The notes under the pieces were generated by a model. That model made no database searches, was not told the origin of the DNA, and saw nothing but the letters and a program-made list of their open reading frames with translations. Source: Cristatella mucedo (Eukaryota; Bryozoa; Phylactolaemata; Cristatellidae). Taken from it: DNA of 64,000 nt. A program made the translations under genes and the position numbers. Numbering within the stretch: position 1 is the first letter of the stretch; every line of letters starts with the position of its first letter. Shown here piece after piece: positions 10,895-22,727 of this stretch. The stretch covers positions 1,027,001 through 1,091,000 of the forward strand of contig WPIO01000078.1 of NCBI GenBank assembly GCA_009760855.2, given 5' to 3'.

Positions 10895-13350
10895 TTTATC
10901 TCCGTCTGTAAGTTCACAAACCTACAAAGACTATGTAGGTGTTACGCAGGAGTGTTTTGTATCGCGCACTCACAGCCTAGATGACTTTCTGTACGCATTT
11001 GGCAGCCAGCAAACTTCATCACATGCAACAAAGAAAAGTGAGAAGCATAGCTGAGTCAGGAGAACAGTTTAAGTATTGAGTAGCATGGAAATAACAGCTC
11101 AGGACCACTGGGAAGGATGAGCCATAGTCGGCAGCAGAATAGTAGTTGTCGTTTCGTAAGAATTGTGGAAGTGACTTCCACAGTTTAGGACCTGCAGAGC
11201 TATATCTTCTGTCACCAATGGTCTTTATGTGGATGAATGAAACTGCTAAGTTTTTGTCCATACAAGACGCGAGGGCACGAGGAGGCTGAAACTAGTGCAG
11301 CAGTTCAGCTAGGTGTGGAGGAGCCAAGCCATTTCGAGCCCTGTGGGTCAGCGTAAGAACTTTGCTCTGCATCAGTTGATCAGCCGGCAACCATCCAAGC
11401 TCTTTCAGCAAAGGACACACATAGTCAAACCTCAGAAATTTGTAAACTAGCCTTGCAGCCATATTAATCGCCAGCTGCAGGTGTGGTGCAGTAATCTGGT
11501 GGCTTTTTCCGGTAGCCCAGCCGGAGGGGAATTAAAATAGTCTAGCCGAGACAAATCTAAGGAGCTGGTTAAATTCTTTGAAGCCACAATGGAAGACGGT
11601 ACCTAATCTTAGATAGGGATCGGACGTGGTGGCTAGTTGTGGAAGAAGTCTTCTTAACGAAGCTTTCCAAATTTATGGAGATGTCGAAGATGAAACCTAA
11701 ATTCCGAGCACATGGTGATGGTGGCACTACAGCAGCACCTTGTAGTTAGACGAGCAAAGTCTGCTAGTCCAGCCACAAGCTTTGGGTGTCCTACAAATAG
11801 CAGTTCCGCTTTATCGTCGTTTAGGTAAAGAAAATGTGCTGACGTCCAGGATCTAACGTCTGCAAGGTAAGCATTCAATTTATCAGTTGCTGCAGAGGAT
11901 TCCGACTATTTAAATGACAAATGTAGCCCGATGGCGGTAACCCGGGTTACCAAATTTCCGCAACTAGAATCGCAATTAATTATTTATTTTGTGGATAGCT
12001 GCTCTAAAAAATATAGCGTTTCGAAGTCGAAAGCGCCGTTGACCTGATTCAGGAGCAGCACCGTCAGAGTCGTGTCGAAGCAGTCTGAAGAACTTAGCTC
12101 AATGAAAGGATGTATGCTACGGTGGGCTATAATGATGATATACAAGATGCTAGCAATTATATCCTTTACAACCCAAGGGAACTAGTTGGCAAGTTCTTGG
12201 AGGCATTTCTCGGAAGCTTCATTGCCACCACTGGTCTGTAAAGAATATGCAGCAGATCCGGAATCGCGGCATCAGCGCTCGCCTGGGTAGTAACGCTGAA
12301 AGTGAGGACGAAGATCCTGACAATATTGGCGCGCTATTGGAGGCGGCATCTAATATGGCGCAGACTCCAGGCAGAAAAAAAATAGCATCAGCGCAGAAGG
12401 CTGATCCGGGCGTGCAGAGATGCTTGGTGTGGTGCCTGAAGAAGGCACCGGTGGTTTCCCCGAATCAGCCATAAATCTTGAGCTGTTTCTCGAAAAAAAT
12501 AGGCTCAACTTTAGTGATCGCGCCCTGGATCTAGTCAGCCGCTGAGAACTTGCGAAATAATAATCATCGTTTTCGAAATGACGTTCTTTCTGCTGACGAA
12601 TAGAACTCTACGACCCCAACCTGTTTAGCCTATTTGCATATAATTTGGACCAATACTCGGGTAGTTATCACAGTCCGTGCTCACTCGGCTTACCGTCGTA
12701 ACCCAACGTTATCGCCATCGGGCTCAAATACATTAGGGTATCGTCAGCATAAAAATGATAGCCTATTCCATGGGCCTGAATTCCTTTTTACGAGGTTGAG
12801 TAGAAATGGAGAACAGCAAAGGACCGAGAATGGATCCCAGAGGTAGTCCACAGGTGACAGACAGATCGTTGTTCTCAATTGTTCCACAGTGTCGACGGCA
12901 GCCGATAGATTTAGCAGTGCTAGAGCAGTGACATTCCCGTCATCGTTGCTGAGCGGAATGTCATTGGTTGCACGGAGAAGAGCAGTCTCTGAGGATTGCT
13001 GCAGCTTGAACCCCGATCGTAATATTTTTGACGTTAGCTTTGTGACACATTTTTAATAATGTTTGACACAAAAGGAAGAACTGAGCGATAGTTTGGAAGT
13101 ACGTCTCTATCTAATCCAAGCTTTTCAAGTATCGGTCTAGCAATGGCTGATTTGAAGGACTTGGGTACAAGCTCTTTTTTCCAGTGAAGCATTAAAACTC
13201 TTGGTTATGGCTGGGCCAAGTTTATCTACGAGTGTAGACCATAGAGACGATGGCATAGTGTCTTCAGGAGACGAACTCTATTTACTAAGTCCTCGTGAAG
13301 GTAGCCACATCGCATAGAACAATCTCGGAAAATCTCTTAAGGAAAGTCAC
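10895..13350 (-). mobile_element. LINE-B copy, minus strand, fairly long but broken
   Basis: Read on the minus strand from 13,240: KSFKSAIARPILEK then LPNYRSVLPFVSN (the NYRPVS block of CR1/L2 elements). Motif A is near 12,900-12,930 (NLSAAVDT, with FDT changed to VDT). Motif B is near 12,815-12,850 (GLPLGSILGP). Motif C is near 12,735-12,760 (YHFYADD). The FLYLNDDKAELL block is near 11,810-11,840 and the GPKLWKSLP C-terminal block near 11,160-11,190. The 3' end near 10,900 matches that of 53,775. Internal deletions, for example between motif C and the LNDDK block, show it is dead. Confidence 0.8.
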
Positions 13351-14069
13351 AGGTTGCGATTCAGCAACTGCTTTAGTCGGAGGGGGATTTCAGGAGGCAC
13401 GAATGTGCACATTTGTTTCACTGAAGAAGGCTTAATGTTCGTTTGAGCCGTTAATATCTGGGGAGTGAGACCTATCAGTATTGGCCTTATCTGTTTGTAG
13501 CCTCACACAGCCATAATGCAGCTAGGCTGCAGAAATTTGTATCGTGCCTTTACGTCCATAAATGGACTCCTGTTGAGAGACTCGGTTGAGAGCCGAAGCG
13601 ACTCTGTCTTACCAAATGATGCCAGTGCAGGAGCTTGAAAAGAAAGACTGCCCAGCACCGAACTGTAACGACAAATCCACGTTGACTAACGTGCCAACGA
13701 GCAGCCTCAGTAAAATATATTTAAAAAGCATCTGGCGCTGAGCTGCCGTCTTCAGTCGGTCAACAGCTAATGTGAGAATCCACGAATTCCGTAATACATA
13801 GGCGCTTATATAAATAAAGGACGGACCTGGTCCGTGAATGGCGGGATGCCAATTAGGCGATAGGGCCCGTGCTGGCAGCGTGTACACGTTTTTCACCCTG
13901 CGGCAGGTCCCCGGCTACTAACAAGTGAAATGTGAAATGAAAGCTTTGGCTGCACAGCCAGCTGCGTCAAGCACCCATTTAAAAAAGAAAATAAACGAGA
14001 GCGGAAGTGGCCCGAAGTTAGTAAACAAATGCATGGCATTGTAACTTAAGCACAAGCTGTGCCGCTGCA
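13351..14069. other. 3' flank of E6, no gene seen
   Basis: A 95-codon minus-strand frame at 13,609-13,896 has no features. No canonical AATAAA is seen on the minus strand close to the E6 stop, which slightly favours E6 being internal. Confidence 0.4.
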
Positions 14070-17000
14070 CTACAGCCAGATTTCTCGAGGTGGAGCGGCA
14101 GCAACCGGCATTAAAAGCTGTGCCGAGGTCGACGACGTGGCTGACGACGAAGCGAACCGGGCAGCACCGGCAGCTGCTGGTTTGTCACCACAGTTATTGC
14201 CTACGTGAAGATTGGGATGAGGCGCCGGTCGGTCGCGGTTTGAAGATACCTCTGCATAATGATCCGTTCGGATCCAGAGGGGATTCATTGTGCTCTCGCT
14301 TGCGATAGCCGGCGTCAGCTCCGGTCTAAAGCTTGCCGAAGTGTCTCTCGGTCGTAATGAAGCATCCCTCGCTCTCGCCTGCGGCTGAGGTCCAAGGCTT
14401 GATTTGCCGCGGTTTAGTGAACAGTCAACGGCCGCATAACCACTAGGTTCAGGAGAATTCCTACGGTCGGCATACAGCTCCGCCAATAAGGTGGTCCCTT
14501 TGGTAGACCTACCGGCAGGCGCTTGTTCAGACGGCACCATGACAGAAGCCGTGTACTCGAGCCACCCTCCCAGCTGGCGACCGTCGGCGGCTTGCTTCGG
14601 TGCTGACGTCATCGTCTCCAAACCAGATTTCGGGTAAACGTATGGCTGCTGACCCTGCTGCATTGCTGGCTGAGGCGGATGGAAGCTCGGACTGGGCGAA
14701 AGTTGCCGCTCGGCGAATCGATACATCTGTGGCTCCGCCTGCTGGCGTTCCGAAGCCTGACGCTGAGATGCAGGTCCTCTCACGAAATCCGGCTGAGCAT
14801 CAGCACTAGGCTGAGCTCGAAGTTGAGGCAGCTGCTTGAAAGGAGGCGGGTCGCTATTTGCCTGCGGCTCCTGCACATTCTGACTCCGAGCATTCCCTCG
14901 ATGTCGTACGTCAGGATGCAGAGCCACCCTACTGCTCAGTTCCTGCAGGCCAATTTGGGTCTCGGGTGCCGACGAATACAGGCTATAGGCAGTAGAAGGT
15001 TCTAGGTCCACAGGACCAAGCCTGTCAGCTCTTGCCGAAGGTTCTAGTCTCCGAGCTTGGTCGGCCTTGGACGATTTCGGTGGTGCTGCAGCAGCTCGCA
15101 TCTCGAATCCGTCCCGGCCATATTCTGGCCAATACGAATGGCCGACGGCCACTACAGGGCTAGACCGATGAGGACTGTCGACCGGGTTGCCAAGGCAAAC
15201 GTCAACAATGTCAATAGATTCTAATACGTATTGCCGGCGCGTCAAATCGTCCACGGCCACCTCGAGCCTAGCATACATTTCTTCCAGCTCGCTAATTTCA
15301 TCAGAGGCTTTGGTTCGCCGCTTCAAAGATTGCTGAGCTGAGGCTGCAAGCGGGTCAGCATAATCGAATTCGCACGCAGCAATGTTTTCAGGTCGAACTC
15401 TGCTTCCAGCTAGAGGTCGGTTAGCAGCGGGTCGATGCTGAACCACGTCAGGTAATGTATAGGCTGCATATGCACTCCCGCCGTGTCCCTTGGCTTCGCT
15501 CGTAGCAGCAGGCATGGCGTAATGTCGAGGCAGCTGATGTAGCGAAGGATAATAGACTTCTCGATGAGATGGAACCTGCTCTACTGCAGGCTTGTTGATT
15601 CGGCCGGCCAAGGCACGTGTCTGGAGGTTGTCAGTGTATGCTGTTCGATCTTCCAGGTTAGTCGCATGCTGCTGTCGCGATGCCTTGTCGTTAGGTAGCA
15701 GCAGTTCTGCATACTCGGGCTCGGCTCGGATTTTCGCATCGTCAACATCATGCCTGCTCGAGTTGCGGTCGCTTCTTTGAAGGGTTTCGGTTCGAGATTT
15801 TTGAGACACAGTAGCCATAGGTTTTGAAGCCTTTCTAGCATCGACCGGCGGCAAAGTGGAGCTAGCGTATCGTAGCTCAACATAAGCATCGTCGTCACGA
15901 ACTAACTTTGGCGAACTGACGACTTCTGGTACCAGCTGGACTGGCCGACTTTCTTGCTTGAACGCTGCTGGCGAGCCCGTTTGGATCTCACGGCTTTGCT
16001 CTGTATTACTTTTCGTCGCCCTAGAGCGGTCCAACAAGCTCGATCTCTCCCATGGTGGCAGGGAAGCGGGTGTCCGTGAACAGTCGTCCGACTTCTGCTT
16101 ATCCAGATCGGGCTGGGTGACACTTTCTGCAGCAAGATGATGCACAACTGGGTCATCCAAGTGCTTTGACATCAACTTAACGTTTGCCTCCTTGGGTTTT
16201 GATATGTGTTCCTGACTTGGTAAAAGAACAGCTGTACTACGACCAATGGCCACCACTCTGTCGCTGGTTTCGAAGCCAGCACCTGCAACTGCGTTCTGCA
16301 TGTTGCTTTGTGCTAGGCCAGGAAAAGCCTGTGGCTCTTCGCTGGGAACCACGTTATTTTGGCTGCGAACTGCTTGAACATCGCGAGGCTGCAAAGTTCG
16401 ATCACAAGAAGCTGCAGGAGCATCTAGCTGTTCGTTTGCTTTAGGCACTGGAAAGCTAGGTGTGACCGTTTCCATTAGGCCACTGCTTTTAATTGCCGAC
16501 GTCACACCAGCCCTGTTTTTGATGGCCAAAAGCACGCTCCTCCGTGCTGCTTCTTTGAGGTGTCGAGAAAGCTCATTACCTATCTGGTTAGCGCTGTTGC
16601 AATCCGGTTGCTTATTCTTGGGTGTGGGATCTTCAAGAATAGATGAGCCTGGTTTTGGGCCGCTGGAGAGGTCGACAAAAGGTCTTGCAAAGTGGAAATC
16701 GTAACTGTCGCTTGTCGGGCTCGAGATCGAGGCTATGCTGGGCTTGGGCATAGGAGGAGCTCGGTAAACTCTTGCATAATCATATTCACCAGCAGCGGAC
16801 CTATCGTATGCGGTCCTTACGGTCGCAAGCAACATGTCGGTTGGCTTGCCGATCGTGCTAGTGGGCTTGAGACTTATGGCGCTTTCAATTTTGACGCCCA
16901 AACCACCTATTCCAGGTATTGCTTCGTGGCCGAAGTTAGTTGATTTCTCCGAACCATGTGAATGCACAGACTGGGGGCTCCGCTTGCCAAGCTCCTCAAC

Positions 17001-17824
17001 TGATGTCTGGCCTTTGTTATTTGCAACCCGTGGTTCGACGGGTAGCTTTTCTGGCTGCTTGAGCACGTGTGTATCAGGATGATGTGCGAAAATGGCACCG
17101 TTGACATCTACAGCAGAACCGACGATTTTTGATTCTAGAACTGTTTTCGACGTCAGGTCGTCCCTGGCGTGACAACTAGGATCATGGGCAGCTCCTTTTA
17201 CCATTTCTTTTTCAATGACTCTGTCGGTCCTCGATTGTTCGATTTGCTTTGAAAAGGGTGGCTGGTTGCCGTCATCTGCTCTTACTATAGCAGGTCTAGC
17301 AAAATATAGTGTGTAATTCGGAGTGCTGTCAGGCAAGGTATCGTTTTTCTCGTCATCGGCAGCAGGCAATGTCACAGCTTGAATAACTGCTCCCTTTACT
17401 GTACCGGTGCTTTCCGTAGGAAGTCTCGGTTCATCTACTCTATTGTAGCGTCCACTGGTAGGAAGCGTCTTCAACGAAGTTTTGACAATCGGGCGAGCAT
17501 TCATTATAGAAGAAAGGGCGCCTCTTGCTACTTGTGGCTGCCAACCAGCATCGATCTGGGATGTCGGAATTGAGCCTTTCTTATGCTCGCTGAAGAAATC
17601 GTTATCGTTGTCACTCTCCGTGGAAGACCAAGTGTCTGTCTGGGTTAGCGAGCTCGCATTAATAGAGTAAGAACAAACCAGCTCATCAGTGTCTGTCGAA
17701 GAAGGTGAGGTTTCGTCGTCGTAATGGACTTCCTCAATGGTGTCGCAGGTTAACGTGAAGTCGCGTCGTCGGTTAAGCAGCCTCTTCTTTCGCTGCTCTT
17801 GAAATTGATAAAGGCGCTCCAGAT
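14070..17824 (-). CDS. Exon E6 of the giant gene: long disordered Tyr-motif segment
   Basis: The acceptor is TTTGCAG at 17,825 after a pyrimidine-rich stretch. With the single G left by E5 the first codon becomes GAT, giving DLERLYQFQEQRKKRLL, so phases match exactly. The exon is open for about 1,250 codons to TAG at 14,070. The start is a charged helix with a basic KKRLLNRRR stretch; next comes an acidic Ser/Thr-rich part (VHYDDETSPSSTDTDE). A long Pro/Ser/Gln-rich disordered region follows, broken by one clear helix at about residues 840-875 (ELEEMYARLEVAVDDL). Many YAEL, YVEL, YARV and YAEV-like tetrapeptides are spread along it. No catalytic domain is seen and I do not recognise the family. 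A donor (GCAGAG then GTATCT at 14,250) in phase 0 would remove the last 59 codons and could join to the RING exon at 3,285. Otherwise this is the terminal exon. Confidence 0.8.
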
Positions 17825-18644
17825 CTGCAAAGTGCAAGAAAGGACACGTTGACTGCACGACTGCGCGGATCGCTCGATGTCGGAAAGATATGGCCAAGTA
17901 CAAGAAACAAGAGGATGACATAATATCTGTCGTTTGAGCGAAGAATTCGGCTGGCTTCAGTTGAGTGATGCGCACCTACCAGTCATCATCACCAGGAATG
18001 CCAGAGAAGTCGATTTATCTCCACAATCATAGCAGTAACTGCTATAACTGGGACAGAGCTATTTGCTAAAAAGGTATTGAACTACCTGCAGCCTACGTGC
18101 AGCGGGGAAATTGCCATCCAAGCTTTGGTGACTGTGCTGCATTGTTCTGCTTCTACCGCCAATAGCTTACGACAGTTCATTCTCGCTTTAACAAAAAGTA
18201 TTTCTATTGACTCGATGCCTTAATCGGTCATTAGTTCGAACTTCAGCTTTTAGTCGCTTCCAGCCACTTTTATTATTACACATTCACTAATAACAGTTTA
18301 TCTAAATGACTTTCAAGTTGCATATGCGAAATTCGGTGTCATGTGCCAGGGCAAAGCACATACCGTATATTATTTTGACTGCCCCTGAAATCTAGCAAGT
18401 TCTCGCTGCCTTATATTTTTTAATCCATTTCAGGTCTATTTTGAAAATGTGAGGAATAAATTGTAAAAAAACAGGGATCGTCTGAAGAATCTAAATCTTA
18501 TAAAAGGCTTCAGGGGTGCTTGTTCGATACACAGCTTCACTCCTTCCAAGTGATGTTCATTCATTTATCTTAATGAGGCTAACAAGAGCTTCCAGATAGT
18601 ACTGTCAGCGAAAAACTTTGTGAAGTGTCGGAAGGGCGGAGGCC

Positions 18645-18803
18645 GCGCTGGTTTGGCACAGTAGTTGAGGTGCTAGCCCCGACCTGGCCGAGGTCGTGGA
18701 CTCAAGCCCCATGGCTTATGTGAAGCGCCTGAATAGAGATTAAGCTATCTTAGGCCACTGTACAAATTAACTGTATGAATATATATATATATATATATAT
18801 ATA
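18645..18803 (+). mobile_element. SINE-2 copy ending in (AT)n
   Basis: The head reads TTTGGCACAGTAGTTGAGGT (A box TGGCACAGTAG), with GTCGTGGACTCAAGCCCC as B box region. The shared LINE-A stem-loop GCGCCTGAATAGAGATTAAG follows, and then a (TA)n run at about 18,779-18,803. Confidence 0.85.
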
Positions 18804-19719
18804 TTATTTCTTTGTAGCTGGGTAAACCGACCTGCTTGGCTGGTTTCCGTCGCCGTACGATTTTTAGTTCTCCCAAGAGACCTCATCAACTTCTCTTTAA
18901 ACATGGCCGCACACGGCGTGCTGTAGGCGGCGAAGCCTGGCAGCTTGAAGACATTTCTCTTAAGGAGCCCACCCTTTTTCTTTCACAATGGAACTCAGCG
19001 AATCCGAAGCTCAATGGGCAGCTTCCGGTGCATTGCCTCAGACTCTCTAAATGAGAGGTCTGCCATGCCGATTTCGTGTAGATGGGGCGTTAGATAGGCC
19101 GCCTTTTGTCTCTGAGCTTCAGATTCTCCGAACGCGGACGCAAGATTATAACGACACGCGCAAGACTGAAACATGTAAAGGAGCTGAAGAGCCAACGCGG
19201 GTGATGCGCCTTCAGCAAACAGATCTAGGCCCGGTAGTTTGAGCTGTCAACTGGGTATTGACACGAGTTGATAAAAGGGCTCTGGCAGGCGCCCTTTTAA
19301 AGCTTTATTTCAAACCGGTCACTCTATAATGGAATTAAGAACTCACCGGTCCAGGCATCTTTCGTGATAGAATTCCCGAAGTACCTACATTTACCACTAG
19401 CTCCTCATAACGCTAAATAGACGAGATCGACAGCTGCTAATGTAGTGCGTCACTTGGTGACTCTAGCATTCAGTTGTATGGCTGCGGTTACAGTAGTGTA
19501 ACTCCAAAGAAAGGCCTGATGAGCCATACCTTTCAACAACGCCAAAAAACGACACGTGTGTCAAAAATATTAAAAATAATCGTAATATTAAGGCGTTTGC
19601 GTGGTGCCTCAAGAGAACTACATCTCTTCTGGGAACTTAAAAGTAAATGAATTAAAACTAAAGGTCAGCAGATCCAACGGCCTCATTTATGTAGCGGCAG
19701 AAGAACCGTGGTGGCCACT

Positions 19720-19825
19720 CCCTCACTTGCAGCAGGTACTAAGGATTGTCTGCTGCAGGACTCAAACCAACGACAAGGGTCGTGAAGAGCGAGTACCTTA
19801 CCCCTCCGGCTAAGACCAACTTCAC
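19720..19825 (-). mobile_element. SINE-1-like tRNA head fragment
   Basis: Read on the minus strand: TTAGCCGGAGGGGTAAGGTA (A box region), then TTCACGACC, then GGTTTGAGTCCTGC (near-consensus B box). This matches the SINE-1 head layout seen at 21,700-21,815 and 40,213. The body is not preserved. Confidence 0.6.
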
Positions 19826-19899
19826 ATTTGCAAATTGCAAATTTCACATTTGCTGCAAAGGAAGAATGTCAATTGCATGTCAATCACATTGACATGCTA

Positions 19900-20068
19900 C
19901 ATTTACTGGATTTTTTTAAATGCCAAGAAAGAGATTAATTTATCTGAAGGTGCTACACAAATGTATTATTATTATTACTTTAATATGTTTCCTTTACAGC
20001 AAATGCAAAGTATCTAGAATGAGATTAAGCTCTCATAGGGCTCTATACAAATGTATTACTATTACTTG
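19900..20068 (+). mobile_element. Two tandem LINE-A/SINE-2 3' tails
   Basis: Two successive copies of the same 3' end. AAGAAAGAGATTAATTTATC is followed by GGTGCTACACAAATG and (TTA)n at about 19,921-19,980; AGTATCTAGAATGAGATTAA is followed by GGGCTCTATACAAATG at about 20,008-20,062. Both have lost everything upstream of the stem-loop. Confidence 0.7.
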
Positions 20069-20194
20069 GCTAGTCATACAATACACCGAGTCAAGCCCAT
20101 AAACACACAGAGCAACACAAACGGATCCGGCAAACGGTGTGCAGAAAAAGTAGGCTTTTAATTTGTGCTTATGTGTTTAAATGTCATTAAGTCA

Positions 20195-21110
20195 GAGGAT
20201 GTGGTGCTGTCAGTCGGTTAGTTCAAGGCTTTGGAAGCATACGAACTATGGGCCCAGTCTCCAGCGGGCTTGACGTTGGTTCGAGGCACAGCTAAACGAC
20301 ATGAGCACAGCGAGCTGCCTGGAACGATGCCTGGCTAGATGGAGAAGTAATTCGGAAAGTTTGGCTGGAACATGAGTATTAAGAGAAGACAGAGAGACCG
20401 ATGATTGAGTAGCAAAACCTTAAAGTCGATGCGCTGTTCAATAATAAATCTCTGATTATCTCTAATAATTAAGGCGAGAACGTCTGTCAGTCCTTTCCTC
20501 CGTCACGCGGAAAGATGGCGACCAGTACTTCCGGGAGTGACGTGTAATAGACGCGAAAGTCTGCTAGGACTCTGTGCGAAGCGAGTCTACAGGCAGTGAG
20601 CTCAATTTTTGATGAAGGGTTACTCAGGCAAGCCTGTTCACATCGGCGAGAAGCTTTGTAGTGCAGCAACTGCAACGCTCACGACAGACAAACCTCGCTG
20701 CCGAGTTTTAAAAACAACTGCTTGGATGATTGCCTGATTGCACCAGCAAAAAGGCCTGCAAGCTGTGAGTGACAGAAGACGAGACTGACTGTAACAAATG
20801 CATGGACCAAATTGGCTGTGGCATTCCTGTTTAAGCAGGCCCGAATTTCTGCAATGCTGCATAGCTAAAATTAGGTAGACTTTGCTATGGCTCTGACGTA
20901 GTTATCTAGTGAAAGGCCCATTTAGAGCAGAACAGGAAGACTTCGTGCAGTAGCTAAAGTAGAAATACTCGCCGAGCTCATTTTGAGGGATATATTTTAA
21001 AATTTCTGAGTGATTCTAGGTTTGCCCACACCTAGCGAGTTGGTGACAGTATATCGTCATTCCGTTTGCGAAAGTGTTTTGCAAAAACTCTACTTGTGCA
21101 TATCGGCGTT
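20195..21110 (-). mobile_element. LINE-A copy, minus strand, interrupted by repeat R
   Basis: Minus-strand match to the 3' half of LINE-A. Recognisable are the SSYAPKAWNSLP region (20,215-20,260), the RIDFKVLSL region (20,405-20,435), the LVQNSAARLVCREH region (20,660-20,740) and the SARNLGVIF region (20,930-20,990). The block between 20,450 and 20,640 is replaced by repeat R and AT-rich sequence. Many stops. Confidence 0.75.
20484..20615 (+). repeat. Repeat R copy 1 (unclassified, about 130 bp)
   Basis: Contains AAGATGGCGACCAGTACTTC and ends near ACAGGCAGTGAGCTC. Diverged copies are at 30,322-30,452 (plus) and 21,240-21,385 (minus). I cannot assign it to a transposon class. It has no visible tail or terminal inverted repeat. 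Confidence 0.6.
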
Positions 21111-21239
21111 CACAACCACGGCTACCATTGACGACCGATAATTTCATTCAGATTTACTGGGAATACTGTGGAACAATGCCACTCAATATGAGCTTTAATC
21201 TCATTCTCACAGCATTGCTAAAATAAGCAAGCTGCTCCC

Positions 21240-21385
21240 ATGGGGAATAACTAGGAACTGGAGCTCACTGTCATAGACGTCTGTTGCACGTATCTCCCGG
21301 AAGTAATGGTCGCCATCTCGCCACATGAAGGAAGGATGGACGGACTTTCTTACTTTAATTAGTAGAGATACGAGTTCTCTCGACT
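21240..21385 (-). repeat. Repeat R copy 2
   Basis: On the minus strand it reads GAGATGGCGACCATTACTTC with CGGGAGATACGTG after it and CAGTGAGCTC at the far end, in the same order as copy 1. Confidence 0.6.
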
Positions 21386-21636
21386 CGCTAACCCACCGCG
21401 ATAGAAAGAATTTATTGTATGACGTCATTCTCAGAGAAAGTCAAGTTGTATCGTATCCCCATAAAATTCCTGGTAAATGGCCAACTTAGTATCAGCTGCA
21501 CAAATCTTCTTAGCGACAGGCTTTAGGAAAGAATATCTTGAGTTTTTTACTCAAACCGCTACAAAGCTAAAAGCAGCCGATGGTTACCGTAGAGTCAGCC
21601 CATAGATAAAGAAGGATCGCAGCCAATAAAAAAAAT

Positions 21637-21815
21637 CCTAGCTGATTAAACAGCCTCTTTTTGTATAGCGACAGTAGAGCCTTTACGGCTATCACCACTG
21701 CTTACAGGGGCGATAAAGAATCGCCCACCGCAGGAATCGAACCCACGACTTCGGCACCAGGGTCGTGAAAGCAACCGCCTTACCTAGTGTGCCATCACGG
21801 CGAGCAGTAAAGGGA
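21637..21815 (-). mobile_element. SINE-1 copy (tRNA-derived)
   Basis: Read on the minus strand: GCCGTGATGGCACACTAGGT (A box TGGCACACTAGG), GTGGGTTCGATTCCTGC (consensus B box GGTTCGATTCC), a body with CACTGTAAGCAGTGG-like pairing, and the end GCTGTTTAATCAGCTA. This is the best preserved SINE-1 head in the window. Confidence 0.85.
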
Positions 21816-22727
21816 GTAAAGGGTAAACCACTTCGTGATGAATTATACAAGCTCAAAGTGTGACAACCTTTACCTGAGTATACCAACAGTAACCATTTCT
21901 TGGCATGGCAATGCATTAGACTACGCTAGTTTGCTACTTGCGGCTCTACCAATTCACAATGTCGTGCAGTCCGGTCCAGAGCCGAGGCGTTGATTTCAGT
22001 ACACTACATCAGCCTGGGCATGGCAACTCTGCATACTGATTCACCAATGAACAGCATCGGACCTTTAGCATCGGCCAATGGTTGAAGGTAGTTATTTTCT
22101 CTTTTTCGAGAGAGTGAGAGAGGGGGAGACAGCGCGAGGTCAGCGAAGATTCAGGTGCAAGACAGGCATATATTTTGAACATATTGTGGCACCCCGGAAG
22201 TCTAAAGCCTAGCGATCCCTCAAGTGGCATCTTCTTGGCTCAAAGTGACATCTCCGTGGCTCGAAGTCAAAATCAGATTAATTGTAGGTTATAATTAATC
22301 AGCTTGGCTACCTTGTGATAATTGATCAATGATAAAAAAACCAGTGCAAGCCGCCACCAATATTGACAAAACAAGCAGGCAGTGTAATCGTCTCACACTC
22401 GGTTGGGGAAGAGAATGCGGGCGTTTGCCAACCCAGCTGCTATACCTCGCCCACTTTTGACTGTATACATATCAGTAAAGACTAGCTGATCAATAAGCCT
22501 CAATAACATGGCGGCAGCGAGCCGCAGCTGCTCTTGCCAACTCTGGCAGTCAGCAATATAGGACTGCCAAGTGCAAGCCATTTGCAACCCATGGGCTAAG
22601 ACTCAGGGGATGTCGAGGTTACAGTTAAGCACGGCGCGGGTTAGCATCAGGCATAAATTACTTCGAGCAGCAGAGAAAAAACTCTTGTGCTGCAAGTGGC
22701 TAGTTCCGAGATCGTGTTTGCACTTAC

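Larger units (their letters stand above)
17825..22727 (-). other. Intron between E5 and E6, repeat-rich
   Basis: Bounded by a strong donor (ACAG then GTAAGT at 22,727) and the E6 acceptor. It holds SINE-2 (18,645), SINE-1 pieces (19,720 and 21,637), LINE tails (19,900), a minus-strand LINE-A copy and two repeat R copies. No additional exon was recognised. Confidence 0.7.

Noticed and set aside
12247-12474. 75-codon plus-strand frame with an acidic ESEDEDPDN stretch
   Set aside because: It lies inside the broken minus-strand LINE-B interval with no flanking exon signals; could be unrelated inserted sequence but cannot be supported.
21690-21815. tRNA gene suggested by good A and B boxes
   Set aside because: It is followed by the SINE-1 body and tail and occurs in several copies, so it is a SINE head and not a functional tRNA gene.
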